64,000 nucleotides of DNA from Diploptera punctata (GCA_030220185.1 JASPKZ010009959.1:40613-104612); one strand, 5' to 3'. Positions 1-10,437 are shown, counted from the first letter of the stretch. The notes: generated by a model from the letters alone, not told the origin. Program-made: numbers and translations.

Positions 1-70
1 TAGGGTCGTGATCCATAACTGGTATTTCTGCCAGACGTTTCTACCATCTTCGTTGTCATCATAATTATCA

Positions 71-793
71 TAAGCAATGCCACGAGTGATTTCCAAATTA
101 TCGATAAATTCACGACTCACGAAGTGAGGAGTGGCATTTGTTAGGACTATTTAACGAATAAAATTAAGCTGTTTACTCACAAATCATTATTTAACTATAG
201 TTATCTTAAAATATTTATATATTTAATGTAAACGGCGATGTTTGAAAACAAATGAGAAACGATAGGTACGCTTCATCTGCTTCCTTTTGTTTATCACTGC
301 AACCAGATCATACTATTTATTGCCAAAGGACGCAATATCGTAAGGAATGCGCTCTATTGGAGAAAAAAATGAAACACATCAAACTGTATATTAATTCATT
401 TCTGATGTCGTATGATGTCAATATGACAATTATAATTTTTCTGGATTGTTACCTGGGAAAAATACATTTAAGAAAGTGCAAACAGTGGTTTCTTTTTTTG
501 GTGGTATATAATAAATTGCTACAAATGTTTTTTATATTAACTCCCGCATGGCGGCAAAGTGTTGACATTAATGCACTATATATACAATCTGTTAGCCGTA
601 TTTCTCGCTGGCTCAGTCACTGCAAAATAATGGTCAGACCTGTTCAGAATATTAAAAAGGAGGAGCTTTCTTTAATATGGTAATTATAACACTGATAAAT
701 ATTTCGTGAAACACGACTCTGATTGGTTGTAAAAACAGAAATCATTGAAACGTGATTGGTCATTGACTCCCATTTGGGCCATGAGTTAAATAG
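71..793 (+). repeat. Rep-F copy 1, unclassified element flanked by 3-bp TCA
   Basis: Non-coding interspersed element of about 720 bp. It recurs inverted at 47234-47972 and 60527-61174, and partly at 44096-44472. One end begins TAAGCAATGCCACGAGTG and the other ends CATGAGTTAAATAG. TCA flanks both sides (68-70 and 794-796), which fits a 3-bp target duplication. Near the first end an imperfect hairpin is visible (ATAAATTCACGACTCA / TGAGGAGTG...). The reading frame at 252-683 has no recognisable protein content. Orientation is arbitrary. Superfamily unknown; a DNA transposon is my inference from the short duplication. Confidence 0.6.
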
Positions 794-799
794 TCATTA

Positions 800-1380
800 T
801 TATTATCATTATATTATTTTTACTATTGAACTGAGCAATAAAAAAGAAACTTATCTTTGTCTCACAAAGAAAATTATGTGTTTCTGATAGTATTTTTTTT
901 TCTCCTTAATTCAAATATGATTTTCTCCATCACGCAAGGTTTCCGAGAGACAGGCAATTATAATTTCAAACACTTTAATATTTTCTACATTCGTAACTAC
1001 ACAATATTCGAACATTCGGACTCCACCTAGAAAGTAAGAAATGACGATTTTCTGTCTATATTTCGCCTGTGGAGCATCCCTCTTGATGGTCCAACAATAA
1101 TCGGCCAGCATATTAGGATTACATTTGCCTTGATATATCTTTTCCATTGCTCAAATCTCCTGAGTTAGCTCATTTGGTTTTATTTTACAATGAACGAAAA
1201 AAGTTTATTTAAAAAATAATTATTTAAATCCATTAATTGAAATTAAAATAAAAAACTGTGGGCAATGGAGAAATTCCGAATACATATTTGGAAACACGAT
1301 AAAAACTGCATTAGTAACAGCTATTGGTAACTCATGAGAGAAAAATCATGTTTTGACAGTGTTTTATTAATGGGGATTTT
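800..1380 (-). repeat. Rep-E copy 1, carries C-terminal remnant of an arthropod TE-like protein
   Basis: Element of roughly 550 bp found five times in the window (also 1440-2000, 5798-6275, 42946-43497, and inverted at 52850-53405). On the minus strand around 1147-1050 it encodes MEKIYQGKCNPNMLADYCW, followed by a KRDAPQAKY-like segment; an in-frame QEI precedes it, interrupted by a stop. From memory, this resembles the C-terminus of a widespread uncharacterised arthropod protein family of presumed mobile origin. The reading frame then runs into non-coding sequence. I read it as the 3' end of a multicopy element, not as a gene. Confidence 0.55.
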
Positions 1381-1439
1381 TTTAGAATAGCGGCAGAAAT
1401 AAGCGGCAAAATTAGACGGCAAATACAAATAACACTGAG

Positions 1440-2000
1440 TAACAAACTATAAACTTTTCTTTTTTTTGCTTCAGAACGAAAAATATGTTATTCTGATAGT
1501 ATTTTTCTTTCTTCTGAATTCAAATATGTTATCGGTTTTTTCCCCATCACGCTAGGTTTCTGAGATACAGGAATTTATAATTTTCAACACTTTAATAACA
1601 TTTTCTACATTCGTAAAATAACAATATTCGATCATTCGACTCACGTAGAAAGTAAGAAATGACGATTTTCTGCTATATTTCGCCTATGGAGCATCCTCTT
1701 GATGGTCGAACAATAATCGGCCAGCGTATTATGATTCCATTTGCCTTGATATCTCTTTTCCATAGCTGAAACCTCTGGAGTTAGCTCACTTCTTTTTATT
1801 TTACAATTGACAAATGGACGAAAAAACGCTTATTAAAAAATAATTATTTAAATCCATTAATTGAAATTGAAATAAAAAAACTGTGGGCAATGGAGAAAAT
1901 CTGAATACATATTTTAAATAAACGATAAAAACTGCATTAAGTGCAGCTATTGGTACTCATTAAACAAAAATCATGTTGACCAGTGTTATTACTGGATTTT
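1440..2000 (-). repeat. Rep-E copy 2
   Basis: Second tandemly placed Rep-E copy, sharing the blocks around the coding remnant (near 1680-1770), the GTGGGCAATGGAGAA block near 1880 and the ATCATGTTGACCAGTGTTA end near 1970-1990. It carries more small indels in the coding remnant than copy 1 and has no usable reading frame. Confidence 0.55.
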
Positions 2001-2040
2001 TTTAAGATGGGCAAGAATATCAAAATTAGATCAAATAAAT

Positions 2041-2330
2041 AATATACAATAACAGAAATAATTAATGTAGAAAAGGATATTGAACAAGAGATTAAAGAAA
2101 TCCCACTAAGATGTTATGGACATATAATGAGAAGAAGGGACACAGAAAACAAAGACGTATTGAAATTAATACCTCCTGTAAAAGGGAAACGTGGTAGAAC
2201 AAAGCCAACGTGGATAAAGGGAATACAAGACAACATGAAGAAGAGAAAATATGACAGAAGCAGACTTGCAAGACCGGGAAGTGTGGAAGAAAAAAAATTG
2301 TATATTTTTGGTTGAAGATACCTGTGTAAA
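2041..2330 (+). pseudogene. LINE reverse-transcriptase C-terminal tail, degenerate
   Basis: The plus-strand translation gives YGHIMRRRDTENKD... then KGKRGRTKPTWIKGIQDNM, the pattern (W/Y)GH(V/I)xRM ... GRPxxxW typical of the C-terminal region of RTE-like LINE polyproteins. It is truncated upstream and ends just before an ATT microsatellite, which probably grew from the element's simple-repeat tail. Confidence 0.55.
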
Positions 2331-2356
2331 TAACAGGAACAATCCTGAAATAAAAA

Positions 2357-2393
2357 ATATTATTATTATTAATATTATTATTATTATTATTAA

Positions 2394-2427
<34 letters not shown>

Positions 2428-2476
2428 ATTATTATTATTGTTATTATTATTTAATTATTATTATATTATCATTATT
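2357..2476. repeat. ATT microsatellite
   Basis: Imperfect (ATT)n with occasional AATATT variants, directly 3' of a LINE tail; likely expanded from its 3' terminal repeat. Confidence 0.9.
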
Positions 2477-2499
2477 ACATTAAGCAGAGAGCAAGCACA

Positions 2500-2860
2500 T
2501 AACTATTTGTGACAGATGGACTTCTGGAGAATGACTTCCATAAATACAAGGAAAGAAAAAATTAGAAATACTAAAATGAGAGAATTATGAATGTTCAAAA
2601 GATGTCTTACGAGTTATTGAAGAGGGAAGACTGAATGATTTCGCCACCTAGAGAGGATGTCAGATGATACTAAATTTTGAAGCGGAGGCAATTGAAGAAA
2701 GGGGAGACTAAAATAACAGTGAATTCTAGGACTGCGTATGAGTATGGTGACGTGAGAATAACAGAGAGTGATTTGCAGAGAATAGGGATGTATGGAAGGA
2801 GTAATATTTACACTGGGTAGTAGGAAAACTTCTGTATTGTAGATAGAATTTTAATATATA
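2500..2860 (+). pseudogene. Highly degenerate LINE tail
   Basis: Scattered plus-strand matches to a LINE C-terminus are visible, such as AENRDVWKE near 2775-2800, matching the ...DRDVWR.. block near the end of the RTE-1 protein, and RKEKIRNTKMREL upstream. Several stops and frameshifts are present. Family uncertain. Confidence 0.3.
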
Positions 2861-2948
2861 CAATATATATAATTATCCATGAGTTACTTTTTTCTCCTGT
2901 TCTCAACCGCCATCCTTTAATTTCTTCATTATTTTCAGATTGGAAATA

Positions 2949-3649
2949 CTTACTACTTACTTACTCACTGGCACTATCGAACCCGTAGGTTCATGGCCGC
3001 ACGGACATAAGCTCTCCATACATCCCTATCCTGAGCTAATGCTTTCCAATCATTTCCTGTTATAATCTACTTCCCTCAAATCATAGTTAATGTTATTCTC
3101 TCTCCCACCTCATTCTTGGTCTAACCAACTGGGCGTTTTGCCTCTGGTTTCCTACAAGAAGCTTCCATGCAAGTCTCCCCTTCCCCATACGTGCAACATG
3201 TCCTGCCCACCGCAGTCTACGAGATTTAACTGTTCTTATTATATCTGGCTTCCTATAAAGACCATGTAGTTCATTGTTATGTAATCTTTCCATTCACCTG
3301 TCTGTTCATCTCTCTTTGGTCCAAAAATGTTCCTAAGTACTTTATTCTCAACTACTTGTAATCTTCTTTCCTCCCTTAAATAAGGAGTCCATGCTTTCGC
3401 ACCCATATAATATAACTGGTAGAAAATAGTTTCATATATTTTCAGTTTAACATTTTTTTAAAGGAGTTGGGACATCAAGAGTCTATGCAATGCATAATAG
3501 CACGCATTTCCAGAATTGAGCCTATGTTTAATTTCTTTGTGTATCTCATTTCCTATTTGTGATTATGTTCCTAGATATTTTGAATTCAGCCACTTCCTCA
3601 AAAATTTCCCTCATTTGTCATTAGCCGTCCATTTCCATTACATAATGAA
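2949..3649 (-). mobile_element. 5'-truncated RTE-1 insertion with 17-bp TSD
   Basis: The minus strand carries the last ~230 codons of the RTE-1 protein (KPDIIRTVKSRRLRWAGHVARM block near 3260-3180) with frameshifts and a short TACT-type tail at 2949-2965. The insertion is flanked by a perfect duplication, ttttcagattggaaata, at 2932-2948 and 3650-3666, proving target-primed integration of a 5'-truncated copy. Nothing N-terminal remains, so it encodes no functional product. Confidence 0.9.
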
Positions 3650-3666
3650 TTTTCAGATTGGAAATA

Positions 3667-4040
3667 TCTAAATACATTCATGTTGTTGACATTTCGTCTG
3701 AAATCGATTCATTGAAAGAAGGAGGGTTTCTTCAAGGTATCTCCGGATGAAATGCAGTTCTACGTGGTGAACTTGAAAATGTATTGAAATGGATGAAGCT
3801 ATCAATTCATGAAACTTGATGGATCGTCTCACGATTTCTAACCCTTGTTACTGACGTCAATTACATCTCGAAGAATATTTTCAAATCATCTTGTTTTTTA
3901 CCGTTATAAAAAATGTATCTAAAATCGAATTGTGTTTTTATACCGGTGTCTGGGACAAAACTTCTAGGAGGACATTTTTTATTAAGTCGCTACATGAAAA
4001 ATAAATTTAAAAAAAAGTAGAGGTAATTCCAAATTCTTAG
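3667..4040. other. Unassigned sequence
   Basis: AT-rich sequence without long reading frames, recognisable repeat or RNA; I see no supportable feature. Confidence 0.5.
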
Positions 4041-4054
4041 CATCATTATCACTG

Positions 4055-4369
4055 TAAAAAGTAAAGTAAAGTAAAGTGATCCCACAACAGGCCCGGAGGC
4101 CCTTTGGGTAGTAGAAGGTTAAGGCTCCCACTTTTTCTAGACAATCGGCACTTTATGTCAGCCGGGTTGTCAGCCCTGCGTGACGGCCGCCTTTACCCCC
4201 AGAACAAGCGTCTGGTACTCATTTCCGTTAGAGGCTGAGTCGACCCCAGGGCCATAGTGCCGCCAGAGGGTTTGGGTCAGTTTAAAAATCCTGACCCCAA
4301 CGGGACTTGAACCCTCGACCCTCCGGCTTGTAGCTCAGTGCCTTAACCACTACGCTACGGCGTGCCCCC
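4055..4369 (-). mobile_element. SINE-B copy 1, tRNA-derived, 14-bp TSD
   Basis: On the minus strand the head (4369 downward) contains an RNA polymerase III A box (TAGCGTAGTGGTTAAGGC) and B box (GGTTCAAGTCC), followed by a ~230-bp body and an (ACTTT)n tail at about 4060-4078. Perfect duplications catcattatcactg lie at 4041-4054 and 4370-4383. Related copies are at 45488-45786 (complete) and 13684-13815 (fragment). Non-autonomous; presumably mobilised by a LINE in trans. Confidence 0.85.
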
Positions 4370-4436
4370 CATCATTATCACTGACACAGATTAAATAAAA
4401 GTGGTTTTCCGATTACAAACGCATATTCTATACAGC

Positions 4437-4498
<62 letters not shown>

Positions 4499-4510
4499 TT
4501 ATTATTATTG
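4437..4510. repeat. ATT microsatellite
   Basis: Nearly perfect (ATT)n. Confidence 0.9.
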
Positions 4511-4511
4511 T

Positions 4512-4812
4512 CATCATCTTCTTCTTCACTTTATGGTTTAGACATTAATTAATTGCCTGTTTCGTCTTCACTAATAGATCTAAGACCATCTCTTCCGAGG
4601 ACGTCCGACATCTCTTCTTCCTCTCGGAAAATAATGTAAGATTTTATTTGGTAATCTTTTTTCCTTCTATACTTTCTACATGTACTTTCCACTGATTCTT
4701 GTTGTAAAAATATATTTTATTTCATGGAGCAGATCTGCAGTTCTTCACGGATATCCTCGTTTCTTATCTGGTCCTTTCTAGTGCTTCCTTTTACTCTTCT
4801 TAAAAATTTAAT
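4512..4812 (-). pseudogene. LINE C-terminal tail, GAA-tailed family
   Basis: Minus-strand sequence matches in reverse the element at 32205-32500: KEFLRR-like, RKDQIRNEDIREELQ, then a GRPR-like block and a (GAAGA) tail at the low-coordinate end. It is 5'-truncated and frameshifted. It is one of several LINE families represented only by their tails. Confidence 0.55.
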
Positions 4813-4824
4813 TATTATTATTGT

Positions 4825-5177
4825 GTCCACCGCTATGGTCTCGAGGTAGCGTGCTGCCTTGTCACGCAGCGAGCCCGGGTTCGATCCCCGGTCGGGGCAG
4901 TTTTTCTGGGTGAGGTTTTTATCGGGGTTTTTCCTCACCTGTAAGACAAATGTCAGGAAAACTTTAAGGCCCAAACGGTCCCCGAATCATATGACCATCA
5001 TCCTTATCATTATCATCCTTACCATTATCATTATCATTGTCATCATCCTTCACCGGTGTGGAAAGCAACGGGAAGCTACCACACCTACACAATTCCCTAG
5101 TAAAGCTGCGAGCATGGCATGGAAATGCTATGATTGCAGTGAAGGACCTGCCTTCGCGGCAGAATTACTATGGATGG

Positions 5178-5179
<2 letters not shown>
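4825..5179 (+). mobile_element. SINE-A copy 1, tRNA-derived
   Basis: Starts TCCACCGCT, with a tRNA-like head including the B box GGTTCGATCCCC near 4877-4890, then the shared body (TTTTTCTGGGTGAGGTTTTT, CCTCACCTGTAAGACAAATG) and the longer tail variant ending ATTACTATGGATGG at about 5178. The head resembles tRNA-Asp (CTTGTCACGCAG in the anticodon-arm region); that identity is tentative. It abuts an ATT repeat (5177-5216). Confidence 0.8.
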
Positions 5180-5216
<37 letters not shown>

Positions 5217-5217
5217 T

Positions 5218-5500
5218 TCCACCGCTGTGGTCTCGAGGTAGACTGTGCTGCCTTGTCACTCAGCGGTCCCATGTTAGATCTCCGGTAGGGACAAGCGACA
5301 AGGGTGAGGTTTTTTTTCAAGGTAGGCCTATTTCCTCACCTGTAAGACAAATGTCAGGAAACGTTAAGGGCCAAACATTCCCCAAACATCATCTCATCAT
5401 TTAGTCATCATAGTCAATCAATAATTAATTCGCCTTAGAGTACGTTTAAGATTAAGGACTCTCCTGGCGCACCACTATCGTCATCGCCCAACACATTCAT
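5218..5500 (+). mobile_element. SINE-A copy 2, alternative tail
   Basis: Same head and body as copy 1 but with a different 3' part (AAGGACTCTCCTGGCGCACC near 5455-5475), shared with copies at 22952-23194 and 57075-57345. The B box is damaged here (CCATGTTAGATCTCC). It ends next to a TA repeat and an RTE-1 fragment. Confidence 0.7.
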
Positions 5501-5502
<2 letters not shown>

Positions 5503-5548
<46 letters not shown>

Positions 5549-5550
5549 GA
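5503..5550. repeat. TA microsatellite at an RTE-1 breakpoint
   Basis: (TA)n at the boundary between SINE-A and RTE-1 coding sequence; the matching position of intact RTE-1 reads AAAATATATAAAAC, a likely seed. Confidence 0.85.
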
Positions 5551-5797
5551 CTTATTCTACCAGTTATATTATATGGTTGTGAAACAATGGACTCTTACTT
5601 TAAGGGAGTAAAACAGTTTACGAGTATTTGAGAATAAAGTTCTTAAGAATATTTACTGGACCAAAGAGAGATGAACGGACAGGTGAATGGAAAAGACTAC
5701 ATAACAGACGCTACGTGATTTTTATAGGAAACTCAGATATAATAAGAATGATTAAGTTTCGTAGACTGCGATGGGCAGGACATGTGGTACAATGGGA
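5551..5797 (+). pseudogene. RTE-1 fragment
   Basis: Encodes the RTE-1 stretch from ILPVILYG through LRWAGHV, with a frameshift and mutated residues, then stops abruptly where Rep-E begins. Confidence 0.75.
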
Positions 5798-6275
5798 AAT
5801 TCAAATATTATATCGGATTTTTTTCATCACGCAAGGATTCCGAGAGACAGGCATCTATAATTTCAAACACTTTATTATTTTCTACATTCATAACTACACA
5901 ATATTCGAACATTCGGACTCACCTAGAAGTAAGAAATGACGATTTTCTGCTATATTTCGCCTGTGGAGCATCCCTCCTGATGGGTCCAACAATAATCGGC
6001 CACCATATTAGGATTCCATTTGCCTTGATCTCTCTTTTCCATAGCTGAAATCTACTGAGTTAGCTCATTTGGTTTTATTTTGCAATGGACGAATGAGCGA
6101 AAAAAACGTTTATTAACAAAATAATTATTTAAATCCATTAATTTAAATTGAAATAAAAAAACTGTGGGTGATGGAGGAATTCCCGAATACATATTTGAAA
6201 ACACTATAAAAAACTGCATTAAGTACAACTATTGGTACTCATGAGGCAAAAATCATGTTGACCAGTGTTATTATT
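5798..6275 (-). repeat. Rep-E copy 3
   Basis: Shares the ATCGGATTTTTTTCATCACGC start, the coding remnant (near 5940-6040 on minus) and the ATCATGTTGACCAGTGTTA end at about 6250-6270. Confidence 0.55.
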
Positions 6276-6299
6276 ATATTGTTTTTTTATCTATCTTCT

Positions 6300-6885
6300 G
6301 GGTTTTTTACAGCTGCTGCCGTCTTCCCGTGCCAAACCTCCAAAGCCTACGGTCTTGGGCATCTTCGATGCTTAGCCCTCTAGCTTGCATTACTGTCTTC
6401 ATGTTTTCCTTCCATGTTAACCTTGTCTTCCTCTTCTTCTTTCTGTTCGGATGCCATTCATATAGTTGCTTGGGCCATCGCTCATCTTCCATTCTTAAAA
6501 CATGTCCTAACCACTTTAATTCCTTCTCCTCAATTCTTTCAATTATGCTTTCGTCTGCTTCCATTAGGTTTCTAATTTCCTTATTTGTGATACGTTCTAA
6601 TTTAGACTTTCTGGCACTTCTTCGTAAATAATCCATTTTCTAGAGCTATTAGTCTATTCTTGTAGTACTTATTGATTGTCCATACCTCACTTCCGTACAT
6701 TGCAACAGATTGACACCAATGTTTTACCAATATATTTTTTTGTGTCTTTCCAAATATGCTTATCCCACCATATGGAATTTAATGATGATATTATTTTCCT
6801 ACTCAATTCAATTCTATGTTTTATGTGTTCTCTCTCTTTTTTTTTCTCTCTTTTCCTATACCTTCGATGTTATCCATAATTGTTA
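6300..6885 (-). pseudogene. LINE reverse-transcriptase C-terminal region
   Basis: The minus strand gives YGSEVWTINKYYKNRLIALE near 6700-6640, then a 109-residue open segment (6636-6307) with RKSKLERITNKEIRNLM, KELKWLGHVLRME and DRRLWRFGTG. This is the LINE tail pattern. The open segment shows the copy is less decayed than most, but there is no catalytic domain. A related, diverged tail is at 59180-59549. Confidence 0.65.
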
Positions 6886-6889
6886 TTAG

Positions 6890-7298
6890 TACAGACACTT
6901 AATAAATTGCCTTTAAAGAATTGGATACGATAGATATATAGGGATATAAACCGGTGGCAAACACAAGTGTTACCGCGGTAAGAGTGATTGATGATACATT
7001 GTTGAGAAGTGTGCAGCTATATTACAAATCACTGAAGAAAAAAATCAATTCTGTGTTATATAAGGATTAAAGAAAATGGGGCTTTCTTTCATACTTACAC
7101 CTAGCAACAAGTATCGAATACATACCTCCTTAATAACTAATTCACTCGCTGTTCCTGTCAAAACCATAAATTCTTGGTAGCACTGACATATGCTGCCCAT
7201 GCATTCCTACATTCCAATATGATACTTCCTTCTCCACATCAAATCTCCAAATATTTCTACTATTCTCAAATAGTTATTTATATTGTTATTAGAATTAG
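6890..7298. other. Unassigned sequence
   Basis: No supported feature; AT-rich, short frames only. Confidence 0.45.
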
Positions 7299-7299
7299 A

Positions 7300-7740
7300 A
7301 TAGATTTATTTAGAATAGATTTATTTAGCCTGGTGGAGTTAAGGCCATGTGGCCTTCTCTTCCACTCACCAGAACAAACATATGTACATATGAATACAAA
7401 AAAAATTACAATAATAGTCATATTAAACAGGACAAACATGTTACATATGAATACAAAAAAAAATTACAATAATAGACATTGAACAATTAATTATCTGTCA
7501 TATTGAATAATAATGAAAATAATGTCTAATAATACAATGAAAACTAAATACAATTAAAATTAAATTAATGATACAATGAATAAAAAAGGAATAACAGCTC
7601 GAATCTACTATACGTAAAAAGAAAAGAAAAAAATACAAAGAAAGTAATAAACTACAATGAATTAATCTACGCTTTTTATACAAGGCATTAGGTAAATATA
7701 TTAACAAATCCTAAGTCTATTTTTATTAAATAATGCAAAA
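7300..7740 (-). repeat. Rep-G copy 1 (LINE/SINE 3' region)
   Basis: Contains the family block GGAGTTAAGGCCATGTGGCC followed by TTCTCTTCCACTCACC, seen also at 13980-14045, 19135-19180 and 55660-55710. In the better-preserved plus copy (13820-14045) the block is followed by AATAAATAAA and (ATT)n, so on this strand the left edge is the 3' end. No coding content visible. Confidence 0.55.
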
Positions 7741-7854
7741 ACGCATTATTAATTCTTAAAAAGTAATATTAGTGAGTTGTTTCTGTTAGTAATTTTATTT
7801 TCAATTTGTTTCTGAAAGATGGTAAAGTTTTGTTATTGTTGACAGTGTAAATAT

Positions 7855-8367
7855 ATATTTTGCACGATAGTGCGTTTTGTCGCAATGGCGACCATCATTG
7901 AAAGTTCAACTTCCTATATTTCGGGGTTGCCAACCTAAATAACTATTCTGTAACATTACATATACAAACCTCGTGCGGTAAGTAAAACCACTGCCCTCTA
8001 TGTACATAACACAATGTATATACAAAAAATATTCAAAAGTTAGTGTTAATATACATTATACGAAACAAATCACTGCATTTTAAATGAACTGAACTTTATT
8101 TGAAACAATATAAAACAACAAATACGTACTTGCCGCCATTTTATGACTAATTGGTGTCACGTCCTGCCTGTAGTCTCAACTAATAAACATTGCGCACACT
8201 GTTAACGTAGTCAGTTGTTTATAATGAACGCAAAAATTTCCAACAAAGATGCTATTATTTTAGTATTATTTATTTCTTTGAAAACACCGACGCGCAAAAC
8301 GCTATCGCTCGGTTTTTAAACATATCCTTGCTTCTGTAAAACCACTCCAACCTCGCATCGTAATATA
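7855..8367 (-). repeat. Rep-D copy 1
   Basis: Non-coding repeat found six times (also 14858-17490, 18822-19679, 40461-42532, 44474-44755, 48762-50310). Blocks visible here include GGTTGCCAACCTAAATAACT, CAACAAATACGTACTTGCCG, AATAAACATTGCGCACACTG and AACCTCGCATCGTAATATA. The full consensus looks 700-900 bp. Termini show no clear inverted repeats. A Tc1/mariner relic is inserted at its far end (8368-8882). Confidence 0.6.
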
Positions 8368-8882
8368 AACGTGTCCCATTGAAACCTCCCACATTTTAAT
8401 TAATCATAACTCTCCAAGTATGCGGAATTATGAAATGCGATTAGTATTAAAAGGAAAGAGAAAACTCAAAGAATTTTGTTTTCATTGTTGCAGTTAATTC
8501 ATCTGTCGCATGTTGGACAATAATGACATAAAACCCACGTTCGCCAGACGTCACTCCACTGGACTTCTTTTCTGGGGGTATGTAAAATACCGTGTGTTTT
8601 GCGACTCCAGTACCAAGATCGTCATGATTTACGAACCCGTATCCTTGACACAATTGCAATAGTACCAATGGACATGTTGGACAGAACGTGGCACGAAATC
8701 GAATACAGACTTGATATTGTTCGTGCTACTAATGGTGCACATATAGAGGTGTTTTAAGTGCGTGGCAATGAAAATTCTTCGAGTTTCTGTTTCGTTTAAT
8801 ACCGGCCTCATTCATAATTCCGCATACTTTTGTTGTTAGTTAAGATTAATTAAAATGTGGGAGGATTAAATGGGACACCCTG
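8368..8882 (+). mobile_element. Internally deleted Tc1/mariner-superfamily element
   Basis: Long terminal inverted repeats: the left end, around GTGTCCCATT...CTCCCACATTTTAATTAATC...TATGCGGAATTATGAA (8371-8431), matches the reverse complement of 8811-8881. TA flanks both sides (8366-8367 and 8883-8884). The interior plus strand keeps the transposase C-terminus: a PLDFF-W-GYVK-like segment near 8550-8585 (third catalytic Asp region) and EYRLDIVRATNGAHIEVF before a stop near 8757. Frameshifts and the missing N-terminal two thirds make it non-autonomous. It is inserted into Rep-D. Confidence 0.75.
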
Positions 8883-8884
8883 TA

Positions 8885-9270
8885 CTATGATAATCAGGAC
8901 GAGGAGAAGCTCTAATGTTAGAAGATTGTATATTACTATACATATTTCTTTATTGCTGTAGTGAATGTGCTAAGCCCTTATAAATCGTGTCCTACAAGAG
9001 CCTGTAGAACTGTAGGGATGTTTTGAAGTGTCGGTAATAAACAGGAGATATAGAGAGACGTCACGTGCATGCACAGCCACTTGTAAAACAGGAAATCTAA
9101 ATTTCTTCGCTCTCAAAATAATATAAAACCCTTTATTCTAAACAATACAATAACTTAAATAAAAACAACTGAGGAATTACTTCAGCTAAATTCTATGTGA
9201 ATCTAATTTAAGTCTCTACATTGGTAATCTCCACTTCAGGCTATATTTCACACGTCATAACTAGTAATCG
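8885..9270. other. Unassigned sequence
   Basis: No supported feature beyond AT-rich sequence. Confidence 0.4.
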
Positions 9271-9271
9271 T

Positions 9272-9452
9272 AAATATTTAAAACAAAATGTGTACCCGTT
9301 GTGGCAGTCGTCCTCAAAAAATTATATTTGTATAAAATAATCAGCTAGGCCTTTCGAAACTGGTTCCATTTTCAAAGCTGTATATTTTACACAAATATAA
9401 TTTGTTGAGGACGACTGCCACAACAGGTACACATTTTATTGTTTTAAATATA
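9272..9452. repeat. Palindromic (foldback) element
   Basis: Two ~68-bp arms (about 9273-9340 and 9382-9451) are inverted complements around a ~41-nt loop. The arms contain GTTGTGGCAGTCGTCCTC and its complement GAGGACGACTGCCACAAC. Could be a small foldback/MITE element; no target duplication is evident. Confidence 0.75.
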
Positions 9453-9518
9453 ACCACCCAACGTTGCAAAATGTTTCTTAGAAGTATCAATAATTGTAAC
9501 ATTAAATTTTTAATCAAA

Positions 9519-9547
9519 TTATTATTATTATTATTATTATTATTATA

Positions 9548-9601
<54 letters not shown>

Positions 9602-9602
9602 T
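9519..9602. repeat. ATT microsatellite
   Basis: (ATT)n with one ATAATT interruption. Confidence 0.9.
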
Positions 9603-9604
9603 TC

Positions 9605-9955
9605 TTAAGAAGAGCTGCGAGATGTTAAAAAAATAATAATGTCATAAGAGAAAAAAACTGATATGGTATTAAGCATTCAATAGCAGAGTATGTAAGATAT
9701 AAACAATTAAACTGGAATGGGCATGTAAGATGAATGCAAGAATAAGGTTACCCAGAAAAACATTGGAATGGTATCCACCTGGAAGAAGAAAGAAAGAAGA
9801 CCCCGAAACTCGTGGATGCAATAAATAAGAACTAGAATGAGAACAAGAGGAGTGGAGGACATGGAGTGGATGGATAGAGACGATTGAAGAAGGAAATTAA
9901 AACTTTAGGCACATTAAGATGTATACACATTGAAAATCTGTATAAAAAATAAAAT
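9605..9955 (+). pseudogene. LINE C-terminal tail with ATT tail
   Basis: Plus-strand pieces LNWNGHVR, RLPRKTLEWYPPGRRKKE and GVEDMEWMDRDDWRR match the LINE tail signature, with several frameshifts, ending in AAATAAAATTATTATT at about 9945-9970. Confidence 0.5.
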
Positions 9956-10034
9956 TATTATTATTATTATAGTGAAAGAATTATCATTAATATATCTAAT
10001 TATTATTATTATTATTATTATTATTTTATTATTA

Positions 10035-10075
<41 letters not shown>
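9956..10075. repeat. ATT microsatellites bracketing two converging LINE tails
   Basis: Two (ATT)n tracts between a plus-strand LINE tail on the left and a minus-strand LINE tail on the right; both elements meet 3' to 3'. Confidence 0.8.
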
Positions 10076-10077
<2 letters not shown>

Positions 10078-10385
10078 TTTATATTTAGGAACATTCCACA
10101 ATACAGTGGTTTCTTTTCAACCCAAAGTGATTTGTCGCCAGAGGTTCCTGTCTAAAGCATCTTCTTTGCATCAAATCTCTAGCTTCCATAATTCTCTTCA
10201 CTCCATCCATCCATCCATCGTTCTCTAGGCGTGCCTCTTCCAATAGCTTTCCAATTATGGATCTTCTATGGTATTCTCTCTTCTTCCATTCTTATGAGGT
10301 GTCCATACCATTTCAATCGTTTTTCTTAATTCCGTTCGGCATTCTTCTCTTTAGGTTTCTTAGCATTGTATATTTTTCAGTAGAA
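10076..10385 (-). pseudogene. LINE C-terminal tail, same family as 29953-30690
   Basis: Shares the blocks AACATTCCACAATACAGTG, GTGATTTGTCGCCAGAGG and TTCTGTCTAAAGCATCTTC-like sequence with 29953-30060. Reads as a minus-strand LINE tail with an ATT repeat at the 3' side. Confidence 0.6.
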
Positions 10386-10436
10386 TAAGAAGATGGCTCA
10401 TTGCTTCAACCCTCAACCTGGAGGACCAGGTATTTG

Positions 10437-10437
<1 letters not shown>

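Noticed and set aside
252..683. 143-codon gene
   Set aside because: Lies within Rep-F, and the frame is not kept in the other Rep-F copies.
4825..4900. Functional tRNA gene at SINE-A heads
   Set aside because: The cloverleaf is imperfect, the head continues into a multicopy body and tail, and several copies have TSD-like flanks; it is a SINE.
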